Below are positions 42,622 to 52,748 of a DNA stretch of 64,000 nt, piece after piece. The translations under genes and the position numbers were made by a program. The stretch spans positions 6,763-70,762 of the forward strand of contig CAYWSB010000006.1 of assembly GCA_964460465.1 (NCBI GenBank). The letters run 5' to 3'. Positions within the stretch are counted from its first letter, which is position 1; each line of letters opens with the position of its first letter. The notes beneath the pieces are model-generated. The model was not told the origin of the DNA. It worked only from the letters and a program-made list of their open reading frames with translations, and ran no database searches. Source of the DNA: SLRI01 sp964460465 (GTDB lineage Bacteria > Pseudomonadota > Alphaproteobacteria > Geminicoccales > Geminicoccaceae).

Positions 42622-43167
42622 TCAGCCGGCACCACCCGGCGTTCGTCGCTCCGCCGCACAGATGATGCGGCGGACCGGGTCGTCGGGCTCCAGCGCCACC
42701 CAGGCGGGGTCGATCGGCCGGCCCGCCGCATCGGCCGCGAGGCTCTCGCCCACATCGGCGCGGCGGGGAATCGTGCAGTCGTAGAGCTGCAGCGTCCCGG
42801 CGGTCGGGTACCAGCGGGTGACGAGGTAGACCACCGCCATCACCATGCCGTCGACCTCGGGATGGCGGCGGATCTCGTTGACGTCGACGGCGCTGAAGCG
42901 GTCGACCTTGGGCACGAGCAGGGTCCAGGGCTGCAGGATCGAGCGCGAGGTATGCCGCCCCGCGACCACGACGTGGTCGGGCAGCTCGGCCGTGGTGCGG
43001 TCGGCCCAGCTGTAGTCGGACCAGATGTGGAAGGTGAGCATGGCGGCACCGGCGGCGGCCGGCAGCAGCCAGCCGGGCACCGGGCGGCGCACCGCCTTGC
43101 ACAGCACGAAGACCACGGAGGCCGCACCCACACCCACCATCAGCGTGCCGATCAGGGTCCAGATCAT
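42622..43167 (-). CDS. Unknown membrane-anchored protein
   Basis: A 181-residue protein with two N-terminal spans (LIGTLMVGVGAASVVFVLCKA, and one near residues 32-46 including LLPAAAGAAMLTF) and a soluble C-terminal part of about 125 residues carrying WSDYSWADRTTAELPDHVVVAGRH, GMVMAVVYLVTRW and LQLYDCTIPRRADVGE. Not recognised. It begins three bases after the DUF294 gene and ends 37 bases before the response-regulator gene, so it is part of that operon. Confidence 0.7.
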   Translation of the reverse strand: MIWTLIGTLMVGVGAASVVFVLCKAVRRPVPGWLLPAAAGAAMLTFHIWSDYSWADRTTAELPDHVVVAGRHTSRSILQPWTLLVPKVDRFSAVDVNEIRRHPEVDGMVMAVVYLVTRWYPTAGTLQLYDCTIPRRADVGESLAADAAGRPIDPAWVALEPDDPVRRIICAAERRTPGGAG

Positions 43168-43170
43168 GCC

Positions 43171-45021
43171 TCAGGCACTCCGCGACCGGAGTGCCGCCTG
43201 GGTCGACTTGACCACGCCGAAGGCGTCCTTGAGATGCTTGCGCTCCATGGCCGAGAGCGTGCTCGGGGCGAGAAAATTGTCGGGCTTCAGGCCCTCCCGC
43301 ACCTGGCGCGCCTGGTGCTCGAGGCGGATGCGGGAGATCAGGTCGTAGGCGTCGACCAGGTCCGCGGCCGAGCCCTCGGGGATCACCCCGTCGCGGCGGG
43401 CGGCCAGCAGCCGGTCGCGGGTATTGACCTCCTCGAGCGCCCCGTCCAGCGCATAGACCCGGGCGAGATCGACAATCGGCACCACGCCGTTGAGCTTGAG
43501 ATCGAGGGTGTTGCGGTGCTCACCCGAGCGGATCAGCGCGAAGCCCTGAAACAGGCTCAGGGGCGGCACGTGCTTCAGGGAGTTGGCGATCATGTGGGCG
43601 CGGAAGATGCTGTTCTTGCGCGCGGCCTCGAGCGTCCGACGCTGCAGGCCGGAAAAGAGGCTGGTCTCGCCGGCGATCGGCCTGAGGTCGAACATGACGG
43701 ACGAGAGCATCTGCGCCATGGGATCGGGCTCGTCGATCCACCCCTTGAAATAGCGCCGCCAGATGCTGCCCTTGACCCGCCACTTGGGGTTGGTCGCCAT
43801 CATCTCGCCCGGGCAGTAGACGTAGCCGCAGGCGTCGAGACCGTCCGAGACCCGCCTCGCGAGCTCGGCGAAATAGGCGCCGTGCGCCGCCTCGTCGTAG
43901 CCCTCGTCGAGGATCAGGCAGTTGTCCTGGTCGGAGACGCCGGTCTGCTCGCGCCGGCCCTGGCTGCCGCAGGCGAGCCAGAGATACGGGACCGGGGCCG
44001 GGCCCAGCTCCTGCTCGGCAAGCGCCAGGAGCCGCTTGGTGACCGCGTCGGTGACCGAGGTCACGAGCTGGCCCACCTTGAACGCCTCGACCCCCGCACC
44101 CACGAGCTGGGCCAGGAGCTGCGGCACCTGGGCGACGACCGCCGCCATGTCCTCGACCCGCACCGCCTTGTTGATGTCGCCGATCAGGAAGGTGACCGAG
44201 ATCGACTGCCGGCGGATGAGATTGGTGCGCGTGACGATCCCGACGAGCCGGCCCTGCTCGGCGATCGGCAGGTGGCCGATCTGCCGCTCGCCCATGGCGA
44301 GCAGGGCGTCGAAGACCAGCGCGTCGGGCGGCAGGGTCAGCGGATCCCTGGTCATCACCTCGCGGATCGGGGTATCCGGCCCGCGGCCCTTGGCGACCAC
44401 GCGGCCGGCGAGATCACCGGTCGTGAGGATGCCGACGAGGCCGTCGCCGTCGGCGACCGGCAGGCAGGAGATCGTCTTCTCGTGCATCACGGCCGCCGCC
44501 TCCTGGACCGTGGCATCGGGCGAGATGCTGATCGGCCGTACGGTCATGATGTCGGCGAGGCGGTTGGTGATCAGCGCGTCGCCACCGTCGGCCGAGAAGA
44601 TCGGCTTCCGGTCGGCGCCGCTGCGCAGCCGCTCGAAAAAGCGGGCGAACTCCGAATAGGTCTCGAGGTAGTCGAGAAAGACGTCCTTCGGCAGCTCGAG
44701 CAGCCGCGTGGCGGCGCCGGCCACCGCCCGGTTCGGGCCCAGGCCGTCGCGAAGGATGCCGCGCGCGCCGATGCCCTCGCCCGGCGAGAAGCGGGTGATG
44801 GTGTCGCCGTCGGAGGTGACGACGTCGATCTCGCCCTCGAGGACGATCGAGTAGTGGGTGACCGGCGCCCCCTTGTCATAGAGGACCGCGCCCGCGTCGA
44901 GCCGGCGGATGTCGCTCGCCTCGATCAGGTCGACCAGCGCGTTCTCGGCCAGGAGGTCGAAGGGGTGATGCTGGGCGAGAAAACCTGTCAGTTCGGTGGT
45001 CGCTTTGGTCATGCCGGGCAT
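43171..45021 (-). CDS. cNMP-binding/CBS/DUF294 nucleotidyltransferase-like protein
   Basis: A 616-residue cytoplasmic protein. Domains in order: a cyclic-nucleotide-binding fold (about 10-135), two CBS domains (about 155-280), a DUF294 nucleotidyltransferase-like domain with the active-site pattern CGSQGRREQTGVSDQDN (about 380-400), and a C-terminal helical DUF294_C domain. Such proteins are encoded beside VC_2705-type acetate/solute symporters and exonuclease fusions, with unknown biochemical output. The catalytic-like GS...DxD residues are intact. The ATG at 45021 is used; 45012 is the alternative. A terminator upstream separates it from the symporter genes. Confidence 0.88.
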   Translation of the reverse strand: MPGMTKATTELTGFLAQHHPFDLLAENALVDLIEASDIRRLDAGAVLYDKGAPVTHYSIVLEGEIDVVTSDGDTITRFSPGEGIGARGILRDGLGPNRAVAGAATRLLELPKDVFLDYLETYSEFARFFERLRSGADRKPIFSADGGDALITNRLADIMTVRPISISPDATVQEAAAVMHEKTISCLPVADGDGLVGILTTGDLAGRVVAKGRGPDTPIREVMTRDPLTLPPDALVFDALLAMGERQIGHLPIAEQGRLVGIVTRTNLIRRQSISVTFLIGDINKAVRVEDMAAVVAQVPQLLAQLVGAGVEAFKVGQLVTSVTDAVTKRLLALAEQELGPAPVPYLWLACGSQGRREQTGVSDQDNCLILDEGYDEAAHGAYFAELARRVSDGLDACGYVYCPGEMMATNPKWRVKGSIWRRYFKGWIDEPDPMAQMLSSVMFDLRPIAGETSLFSGLQRRTLEAARKNSIFRAHMIANSLKHVPPLSLFQGFALIRSGEHRNTLDLKLNGVVPIVDLARVYALDGALEEVNTRDRLLAARRDGVIPEGSAADLVDAYDLISRIRLEHQARQVREGLKPDNFLAPSTLSAMERKHLKDAFGVVKSTQAALRSRSA

Positions 45022-45072
45022 TGCATCCGTGTTCTGGCGCTGCCTCGGCAGGTCCGTCCGACCGCTGCCGAG

Positions 45073-45106
45073 AAAAAAAAGGACCCCGATCATCGGAGCG
45101 GGGTCC
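45073..45106 (-). terminator. Rho-independent terminator after the symporter gene
   Basis: On the minus strand an eight-base-pair stem GGACCCCG/CGGGGTCC with a ten-base loop runs into eight consecutive T. It lies 63 bases after the symporter stop and before the DUF294 gene, so the DUF294-exonuclease genes need readthrough or their own promoter in the remaining 50 bases. Confidence 0.88.
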
Positions 45107-45168
45107 ATGGGTCGCGTCAAGCGTTTCGGGGCAGGAGGCCGGATGGTGGCAACCCGCCCCGATCGCCA

Positions 45169-46944
<1,776 letters not shown>

Positions 46945-46970
46945 GGTCTGCGTTCCCTGTCAGGCCCGGA

Positions 46971-47231
46971 CTATTCGTCGGCGCCGTGCTTGCGGTCGAG
47001 CTGGTTCATCCTGAAGGCGTAGTAGAAGATCAGGATGATGAAGATGACGATCGAGCCCTGTTGGGCGAACCAGAATCCCAGATCGGTGCCGCCGACGCTG
47101 ATGCCGGACAGCAGGGGCCGCAAGAGAATGCCGGCCCCGAACGAAACGATGGCCCAGACGATCAAGACGTTGCGAATGAGCTTGAGGTTGGCTGCCCAGT
47201 AGGCGGCCGCCTCGGTTTTCTCCTGCCGCAT
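46971..47231 (-). CDS. DUF4212 symporter small subunit
   Basis: An 86-residue protein with two spans (LIRNVLIVWAIVSFGAGILL and GSIVIFIILIFYYAFRM). EAAAYWAANLKLIRNVL and FWFAQQGSIVIF are the family signature. DUF4212 proteins are encoded immediately before long sodium:solute symporters and are thought to be an accessory subunit. GGGGAGG precedes the ATG at 47231. The pair forms a compact two-gene unit. Confidence 0.92.
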   Translation of the reverse strand: MRQEKTEAAAYWAANLKLIRNVLIVWAIVSFGAGILLRPLLSGISVGGTDLGFWFAQQGSIVIFIILIFYYAFRMNQLDRKHGADE

Positions 47232-47570
47232 AGGTCCTCCCCAGAGAGTTCGGGCTGAGACAGCGATCGAGCGACAGACCAGCGCACGACCGAGTGGCGC
47301 GGGTTTTACCGGGCCACTACCGCCGTGACATTGGTCTAAAGCGCGCATGGTGGAAGGACCCCGTCCACGCGGCGGGCCGGTGCGGCGCGGAGCCGGTCCC
47401 GCGGCGGCCACCCCGCATCAGCAAAAACACCCGCCATTACAGCCGGTTGCACGGACACCAAGGCGACTCCGTCGAGGCCCCGCCGACGCCAAGGGGCCGG
47501 CGCAGCGGCAAAACATCGCGGCGCGTCGGAAATCGCCCCGTTGCGGCAGACCGACGCAAGCCGCGGGGCC
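47232..47570. other. Divergent intergenic region between symporter and SQR units
   Basis: No gene is supported here. Short frames on both strands have no ribosome site or recognisable motif. The region must hold the minus-strand promoter of the DUF4212-symporter unit, but I could not fix one. The right end runs into the FNR-type box of the SQR promoter. Confidence 0.55.
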
Positions 47571-47610
47571 TTGATCCATATCAATTCGACAATTTATGAA
47601 ACTGTGTAAG
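47571..47610 (+). promoter_or_regulatory. FNR/FixK-type box and promoter of the SQR gene
   Basis: TTGATCCATATCAA at 47571-47584 matches the FNR/Anr/FixK consensus TTGAT-N4-ATCAA at every defined base. TGTAAG at 47605-47610 is a plausible -10, putting the start point near 47617-47619. The box would then centre about 40-41 bases upstream, the classic class II activator position. This predicts induction of the sulfide:quinone oxidoreductase under low oxygen by a CRP/FNR-family regulator not encoded in the window. Confidence 0.75.
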
Positions 47611-47665
47611 TGATGGCTCCGCAGCCTGCCGCGGCAGGGTTTTGGGGCTTCAGGGGAGGTCGAGC

Positions 47666-49024
47666 ATGACCAGTGTCTCGCGCCGGGTCGCCGGCGGCCT
47701 TGTCGACATCGTCTCGAGCGCCGCCGACCGCCGGCGCTTTCTGCAGCTCGCCGCCGGCGGGCTCGGCGGCGCCTGGTTCTTCGGCCCGGGGCGCGGCAGC
47801 GCCGGCGCGGTCCAGACCTCGGCCCGCATCGTCATCGCCGGGGCCGGCGCCGCCGGTCTCGCCATGGCGGCGCGGCTGAGCGCCCGCCTCGACGGCGCCT
47901 CGATCACCATCATCGACGGCCGCAAGGCGCACTACTACCAGCCGGGCTTCACCCTGATCGCCGCCGGCCTCAAGCAGCCCGGCTACGCGACCTCGACCAC
48001 GGGCCAGTTCATCCCGCGCCGGGTCGAGTGGATCGAGGAGGCGGTGGCCGAGTTCGACCCGGACAGCCACTCGGTGACCACCGCCGGCGGCCGGCGCGTC
48101 GACTACGACTACCTGATCGTGGCGACCGGCCTCGTGCTCGACTACGCCGCGATCGACGGCATGTCGGTCGACCTCGTCGGCAAGAACGGCATCGGCAGCG
48201 TCTATGCGAGCCCCGAGGCCGCGGCCGCCACCTATGCCGAGATGTCGCGCTTCGCCGATACCGGCGGGGTCGGCCTGTTCCTCCGCCCCGAGACCGAGAT
48301 GAAGTGCGCCGGCGCCCCCTTGAAGTACACCTTCATCACCGAGGACACGCTCGGCCGCCGCGGCAACCGGTCCAAGGCCGAGCTGATCTACGCCTGCCCG
48401 CAGGGGGCCCTCTTCTCGGTGCCGATCGTGGCCGAGAAGGTGCGCATGCTCTACGCCGAGCGCGGCATCCAGACCCGCCTCAAGCACACGCTCAAGGCGA
48501 TCGATCCCGGCCGCAAGGTCGCGACCTTCGAGACCGAGGCGGGCTCGACCGAGATCGGCTACGACTTCGTCAACGTCGTCCCGCCGATGCGCGCCCCCGA
48601 GGCGGTGCGCAACAGCCCGCTGCCCTGGCAGGAGGGCAACTGGGCCGCCGACGGCTGGATCGAGGTCGACCGCGGCAATCTCCGCCACAAGCGCTATCCC
48701 AACGTCTTCGCCGTCGGCGACGTCGCCGGTGTGCCCAAGGGCAAGACCGCGGCCAGCGTCAAGTGGCAGGTGCCGGTCGCGGTCGACCACCTCGTGGCGG
48801 AGATCGCCGGTGGGACCAGCGACGCGGTCTTCACCGGCTACACCTCCTGCCCGCTGATCACCCGGATCGGCCGCGCCATGCTGGTCGAGTTCGACTACAA
48901 CGACAACCTGGTCCCCTCCTTCCCCGGCGTCATCGCCCCGCTCGAGGAGCTCTGGGTGAGCTGGGTCATGAAGGAGACCGCCCTGAAACCCACCTACGTC
49001 GCCATGCTGCGCGGCCAGGCCTGA
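47666..49024 (+). CDS. sqr: Sulfide:quinone oxidoreductase, type II-like, with Tat leader
   Basis: A 452-residue flavoprotein. The leader carries a twin-arginine-type DRRRFLQLAAGG followed by a hydrophobic stretch. The FAD fold is RIVIAGAGAAGLAMAARL. Cys214 (EMKCAGAPLKY) and Cys395 (YTSCPLITR) align in spacing with the redox pair of mitochondrial SQOR, and Cys244 (YACPQGALF) is a third cysteine. The family oxidises sulfide and passes electrons to ubiquinone. AGGGGAGG at 47652-47659 fixes the ATG at 47666. A DUF5368 gene follows after 12 bases. Confidence 0.85.
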   Translation: MTSVSRRVAGGLVDIVSSAADRRRFLQLAAGGLGGAWFFGPGRGSAGAVQTSARIVIAGAGAAGLAMAARLSARLDGASITIIDGRKAHYYQPGFTLIAAGLKQPGYATSTTGQFIPRRVEWIEEAVAEFDPDSHSVTTAGGRRVDYDYLIVATGLVLDYAAIDGMSVDLVGKNGIGSVYASPEAAAATYAEMSRFADTGGVGLFLRPETEMKCAGAPLKYTFITEDTLGRRGNRSKAELIYACPQGALFSVPIVAEKVRMLYAERGIQTRLKHTLKAIDPGRKVATFETEAGSTEIGYDFVNVVPPMRAPEAVRNSPLPWQEGNWAADGWIEVDRGNLRHKRYPNVFAVGDVAGVPKGKTAASVKWQVPVAVDHLVAEIAGGTSDAVFTGYTSCPLITRIGRAMLVEFDYNDNLVPSFPGVIAPLEELWVSWVMKETALKPTYVAMLRGQA

Positions 49025-49036
49025 GGAGACCGTGCC

Positions 49037-49405
49037 ATGAAGGAGCTCGAGATCGGCGTGTTCGTCTCGGTGTTCATCGAGATGCTGGGGCCGGTGCTGT
49101 TCTGGCTGCTGGTGGTGGCAGCCGTCGCCGTCACCGCCGCCTTCGTCTGGGTGCTCGTGCGCGATCGCGGCCTCGACAGCCGGCGACTGGTGCGCGCCCA
49201 GGCGGTGGGCCTCCTGGGCGGTGTGGCCGGCATCCTGTTCATGCAGTGGATCACCAACTCGGGTTTCCGCGACATCGGCGGCCCGGTCGACCTGATGCTG
49301 GTGGCCCTGATCTTCGTCCTCGGTGCCATCGGGGCCGCGATCCTCGCCTACACCATCCAGGCCGTGGTGCTGGGCGAGCCGGAGCCCACGCTCGACGCCG
49401 CCTGA
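49037..49405 (+). CDS. DUF5368-like membrane protein
   Basis: A 122-residue protein with three likely spans: VFIEMLGPVLFWLLVVAAVAV extending to about residue 40, one near 55-70 (AVGLLGGVAGILFMQWIT) and one near 82-108 (LMLVALIFVLGAIGAAILAY). The opening MKELEIGVFVSVFIEMLGP resembles DUF5368 proteins of alphaproteobacteria, whose function is unknown. Its position directly after the SQR gene, with GGAGACC before the ATG, suggests a partner in sulfide oxidation or quinone access. Confidence 0.65.
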   Translation: MKELEIGVFVSVFIEMLGPVLFWLLVVAAVAVTAAFVWVLVRDRGLDSRRLVRAQAVGLLGGVAGILFMQWITNSGFRDIGGPVDLMLVALIFVLGAIGAAILAYTIQAVVLGEPEPTLDAA

Positions 49406-49454
49406 GGCGGACCGTCCTCGCGCGGGCTGACCGGGCGAGGGCAAGGCCCGTGCG

Positions 49455-49485
49455 TTGATCTTCAAATCTACAGATTCGGTAGAGT
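49455..49485 (+). promoter_or_regulatory. Candidate promoter/operator of the AbrB-PIN pair
   Basis: An A/T-rich stretch holds TTGATC (49455-49460) and, 19 bases on, TAGAGT (49480-49485). TCTAC (49467-49471) and GTAGA (49479-49483) form a perfect five-base inverted repeat over the -10 region, a possible antitoxin operator. Spacing is wider than ideal. Confidence 0.35.
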
Positions 49486-49549
49486 TGTAGGATAACCTAT
49501 CGGCCGCTATGCTGACGGTCTGGTGAAGCTTGTGCAGGAGCGGGACGCG

Positions 49550-49831
49550 ATGACGCTGGTCAAGGTGCTGCGCGCGGGCCAGGTGACCCTGCCGGCCGAG
49601 GCGCGCAAGGCCCTGGCGCTCAAGGAAGGCGACTACCTCGAGGCCGAGGTGGTCGAGGGGACGCTGCGCCTCAAGCCCGTCTCGCTGGTGGATCGGGCGG
49701 CGCTGTGGCGCAAGTTGCACGAGGCGCAACGGACCGTCCGCTACAAGGGGCCGGTGCCACGGCCGGATCCGGACGCGGAAGAGACCTGGATCCACGAGAT
49801 CGTAAGGGACTTCCGCGCACGTGACGGCTAG
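49550..49831 (+). CDS. AbrB/MazE-type antitoxin
   Basis: A 93-residue protein. The N-terminal half, LVKVLRAGQVTLPAEARKALALKEGDYLEAEVVEGTLRLKPV, is a SpoVT/AbrB swapped-hairpin DNA-binding domain. The C-terminal half (LWRKLHEAQRTVRYKG, then ETWIHEIVRDFRARD) is the expected toxin-binding tail. The ATG at 49550 follows AGGAG; an in-frame GTG at 49523 is possible. Its stop overlaps the start of the PIN gene by 11 bases. Confidence 0.87.
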   Translation: MTLVKVLRAGQVTLPAEARKALALKEGDYLEAEVVEGTLRLKPVSLVDRAALWRKLHEAQRTVRYKGPVPRPDPDAEETWIHEIVRDFRARDG

Positions 49832-50267
49832 GGCGGTCCTCGACACGTCCGTCCTGGTCAGCACCTTTCTCACGCCGAACGGCATTTCCGGCCAACTGCT
49901 CCAGGCGGCCGAGGACGGCCGTTTCATCCTCTGTCTGTCGCCGGCCATTCTCCAGGAGTTGCGCCGCGTTCTCTTGCGCGAGCCCAAGCTTCAGCGCCGC
50001 TACGGCTACGGCACATCTGCCGTCGACGACCTCTGCTCGAGCCTCGCCGGTCTCGCCGTCCTCGTCACCGACCTGCCCGACCTCGCCGGCGCCGTGCCGC
50101 TCGACCCGAAGGACGACATGGTGATCGCGACCGCCGTCGCCACCCGCGCCGACGTGCTGGTCACCGGCGACCGCCGCCATCTGCTCTCGCTGGGTCGCTA
50201 CGGGACAATCCGCATACTCGGCCCGCGCGCCTTCCTCGACGAGCTCGCGCCGACGAGCGACCGCTGA
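49821..50267 (+). CDS. PIN-domain toxin (COG1569 type)
   Basis: A 148-residue PIN nuclease. The acidic site residues are visible in AVLDTSVLVSTFL, ILQELRRVL, DPKDDMVIATAV and LVTGDRRHLL. COG1569 proteins are annotated as toxin components related to VapC, acting as Mg2+-dependent RNases. The GTG start lies inside the antitoxin gene, so translation is coupled. Unlike the pair at 24 kb, all signatures on both partners are intact. Confidence 0.87.
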   Translation: MTARAVLDTSVLVSTFLTPNGISGQLLQAAEDGRFILCLSPAILQELRRVLLREPKLQRRYGYGTSAVDDLCSSLAGLAVLVTDLPDLAGAVPLDPKDDMVIATAVATRADVLVTGDRRHLLSLGRYGTIRILGPRAFLDELAPTSDR

Positions 50268-50270
50268 CGC

Positions 50271-51905
50271 TCACTGCGTGCCGGGCGGCGGGCCGCTGAA
50301 GGCCTGGACGAAGAACGGCCGGAACGCGGTCATCGGGTATTCGGCCGAGGCCGCGGTCGGCGTCATGCCCGGGGTGAAGCCCCAGGCCAAAAAGGGCTCG
50401 AGCAGCGCCGGGTCGCCGCTGATGACGTGCACCGGCACCGCCCGCTCCTCGCTCGTGCCGCTGATCCGTGCCGCCGGCTCGTGGTCGCCGAGCAGGATCA
50501 GGAGCGTGTCGGCATTGCCGTAGCGTCGGGCATGCGACTGCAGCGTCGCGTAGACATAGTCGACCGACCGGCTGTAGGCGGCGAGCAGCGTCTCGTGGTC
50601 GCGCCACACGTCGCGCGGCAGGCCGCCGTCCTTGGGCAGGTCGTGGACGATCGAGCCGTCGCCCAAAAGCTCCCACGGCTCGACCACCGGGATGTCGGGG
50701 GTGAAGGGGGCGTGGCTCGAGATCAGCGCCGCCTGCAGGAAGACCGGTGGCCGCTCGGCCAGCGGCCGGTTGCGCTCGGCGTTCTCGAGCACCCAGAGCG
50801 TGTACTGGTCGGGCATCGTCACCCACTGCAAGGGCGGGCCGCGATAGCCGAAATCGTCGGCGAAGTACCATTTGTCGAAGCCCAGGTTGCGGACCTCGGG
50901 CCAGGGATTGACGATCGCCGGCTTGCCCAGGACGGTGCGATGGCCGGCGCGGCGGAAGAGATGGGCGAGGTCGGCCGCGGCGTCCTGCAGGTATTGCCGG
51001 TGCGACAACTGATCCGCGGTCCACACCCCCGAGGCCAGGGTCGCGTGCGCCAGCCAGGACTGGCCGCCGATGGTCGGCGAGACCAGCCAGCCGGAGACGG
51101 CCTGCAGGCCCTGCGCGTCGAGATCCGCCTCGAAATCCGCGAGCCTCGCCAGCATGCGGTCCTTGAACGGCTCGCGGGTCGAGGCGCTGCGGCCGACCGA
51201 TTCGATCCAGAGCAGCAGCACGTCCTTGTCCTGGAGCCCGGTCAGCAGGTGCTCGGCCGGGATCCCCCTGACCGGATCGTCCGCGTAGGCAGCGCGCCAG
51301 CGGTCGCGCGCCTCGAGGCCCGCCCGGCTGCGCTCGAGCTGCAGCCGGAGCTGGTCGAAGCCGTGCGCGGTCGTGACGATCGGCATGGCCTCGAGCCGGC
51401 CGAGGCCGAACAGCGCCGCCGCCAGGACCGCGACGCCGAGAACGAGCGGGCGCGGTGCCTCGGCGGCGCGCCGCTGCCAGGCCCAGGCCAGCGCCGCGGC
51501 CAGCGGCAGGACGACCAGCGCCGCCGCGGCCAGGCCCAGGGTCAGCGGCCACCCGAGGGCGGCGAAGCCGATCTCGACCAGCGACAGGCCGAGCGGGATG
51601 TCGAAAAGTGCGGTGAACGGGCGGCCCATCCACTGCCACACCAGCTGGTCGCCGAGCCTGAGCCAGAGCATGACGCCAAGGAGCCCGGCGGCGAGCCAGG
51701 CCCAGAGGCGGCCGGGCAGCAACGCCGCCACCACGAGGGCCACGACCGGCTCGAGCGGCAGCCGCCAGGTGGCGAGACTGGCGAGCTCGGCCACGCTCCG
51801 CGGCTGGTTGAAGGCGACCACCAGGGCCAGGCTGAGAGCCAGCAGGCTGACCCAGCTGCCGCTGCGGATGATGGTCGGGGCGGCCGTCTCAGACGGCTTC
51901 GGCAC
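50271..51905 (-). CDS. LtaS-like membrane sulfatase/phosphotransferase
   Basis: A 544-residue protein. Four or five spans (about residues 18-170) precede an alkaline-phosphatase-fold domain. LLLWIESVGRSAST has the glutamate and hydroxyl nucleophile pattern seen in phosphoglycerol and phosphoethanolamine transferases, and LLGDHEPAARI is the C-terminal metal-binding motif. The periplasmic domain probably moves a phospho-alcohol group onto a glycan or lipid. The GTG start overlaps the CDP-alcohol phosphotransferase gene by 17 bases, strong evidence for joint action. It converges with the PIN gene three bases away. Confidence 0.83.
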   Translation of the reverse strand: MPKPSETAAPTIIRSGSWVSLLALSLALVVAFNQPRSVAELASLATWRLPLEPVVALVVAALLPGRLWAWLAAGLLGVMLWLRLGDQLVWQWMGRPFTALFDIPLGLSLVEIGFAALGWPLTLGLAAAALVVLPLAAALAWAWQRRAAEAPRPLVLGVAVLAAALFGLGRLEAMPIVTTAHGFDQLRLQLERSRAGLEARDRWRAAYADDPVRGIPAEHLLTGLQDKDVLLLWIESVGRSASTREPFKDRMLARLADFEADLDAQGLQAVSGWLVSPTIGGQSWLAHATLASGVWTADQLSHRQYLQDAAADLAHLFRRAGHRTVLGKPAIVNPWPEVRNLGFDKWYFADDFGYRGPPLQWVTMPDQYTLWVLENAERNRPLAERPPVFLQAALISSHAPFTPDIPVVEPWELLGDGSIVHDLPKDGGLPRDVWRDHETLLAAYSRSVDYVYATLQSHARRYGNADTLLILLGDHEPAARISGTSEERAVPVHVISGDPALLEPFLAWGFTPGMTPTAASAEYPMTAFRPFFVQAFSGPPPGTQ

Positions 51906-52623
51906 GGCGCAGCAGATCGCGCAGGTCGCGGCCGAACGACCACAGCAGCAGGGCCAGAGCCGCCAGCGCGAGAGCCGGGGCGAAGGCAGCCAGCGGCGGG
52001 GCGAGACCGGCGACCAGACAGCCGAGCGACGCCGCGCAGACGACCTTGCGGCCGCGGCTCTCGCGCAGCGGCGATCTGAGCACCGGCCAGACGCGGCCCG
52101 CCAGGGCGAAGGCCGGGCGCAACAGGCCGATCACCAGCACCCACAGCCCGACCAGCGCGAAGGCGGCGAGGCAGAGGGCGAGCGTGATCGTGAAGGTGGT
52201 GTCGGCACCCATGTCGAAGCGCTCGCCGAAGGCGCTCGTTTCCTGCCGGCGGCGGGCGAGCCAGCCGTCGACGCCGTCCAGCGCCAGGGCGACGACGGCG
52301 ACGCCGAAAATCTCCCAGGACGGCAACACCGAAGGGGCCCCCGGCCAGACCGCGAGCAGCAGCAGGGTGACCAGAACGAGGCGCAAGAGCGTCACCCAGT
52401 TGGCGAGGCCGAACCGCCCCGCATCACCCCGGCTGTGGAAGCGCCAGAGGATACCGGCAGTGACCAGCGCCACCACCACGCCCGCGGCCCCGAGCGGCAG
52501 GTCGGCCACCGCCGCGAGTCCGATGGCCACGGCCATGACCGCCGCCACGAAGCCGGCGTCGGCGACGACGCTGCGCCAGGGCTCGCGCGCCAGCGGCAAC
52601 TGCGCAGCCTCGAGGATGCTCAT
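51889..52623 (-). CDS. CDP-alcohol phosphatidyltransferase
   Basis: A 244-residue membrane enzyme. The signature D-x2-DG-x2-AR-x8-G-x3-D-x3-D is complete in LDGVDGWLARRRQE followed by FGERFDMGAD. Five or six spans surround it. These enzymes transfer a phosphate-linked group from a CDP-activated lipid or alcohol to a second alcohol. The substrate pair is not evident; it is not clearly PgsA or Pcs. The stop lies inside the sulfatase gene, and the epimerase gene is 125 bases upstream. Confidence 0.87.
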   Translation of the reverse strand: MSILEAAQLPLAREPWRSVVADAGFVAAVMAVAIGLAAVADLPLGAAGVVVALVTAGILWRFHSRGDAGRFGLANWVTLLRLVLVTLLLLAVWPGAPSVLPSWEIFGVAVVALALDGVDGWLARRRQETSAFGERFDMGADTTFTITLALCLAAFALVGLWVLVIGLLRPAFALAGRVWPVLRSPLRESRGRKVVCAASLGCLVAGLAPPLAAFAPALALAALALLLWSFGRDLRDLLRRAEAV

Positions 52624-52748
52624 GTATCGGAAGTCCCTCACCGGCCATTTATCCGCCGGCGGTGCACACCGCGGAATCGACAAAACGATGATGAAATTAG
52701 GACGGCGCGATGGCAAGACCAGTCGCGCACGCCCCGAGCCGGGCCACG

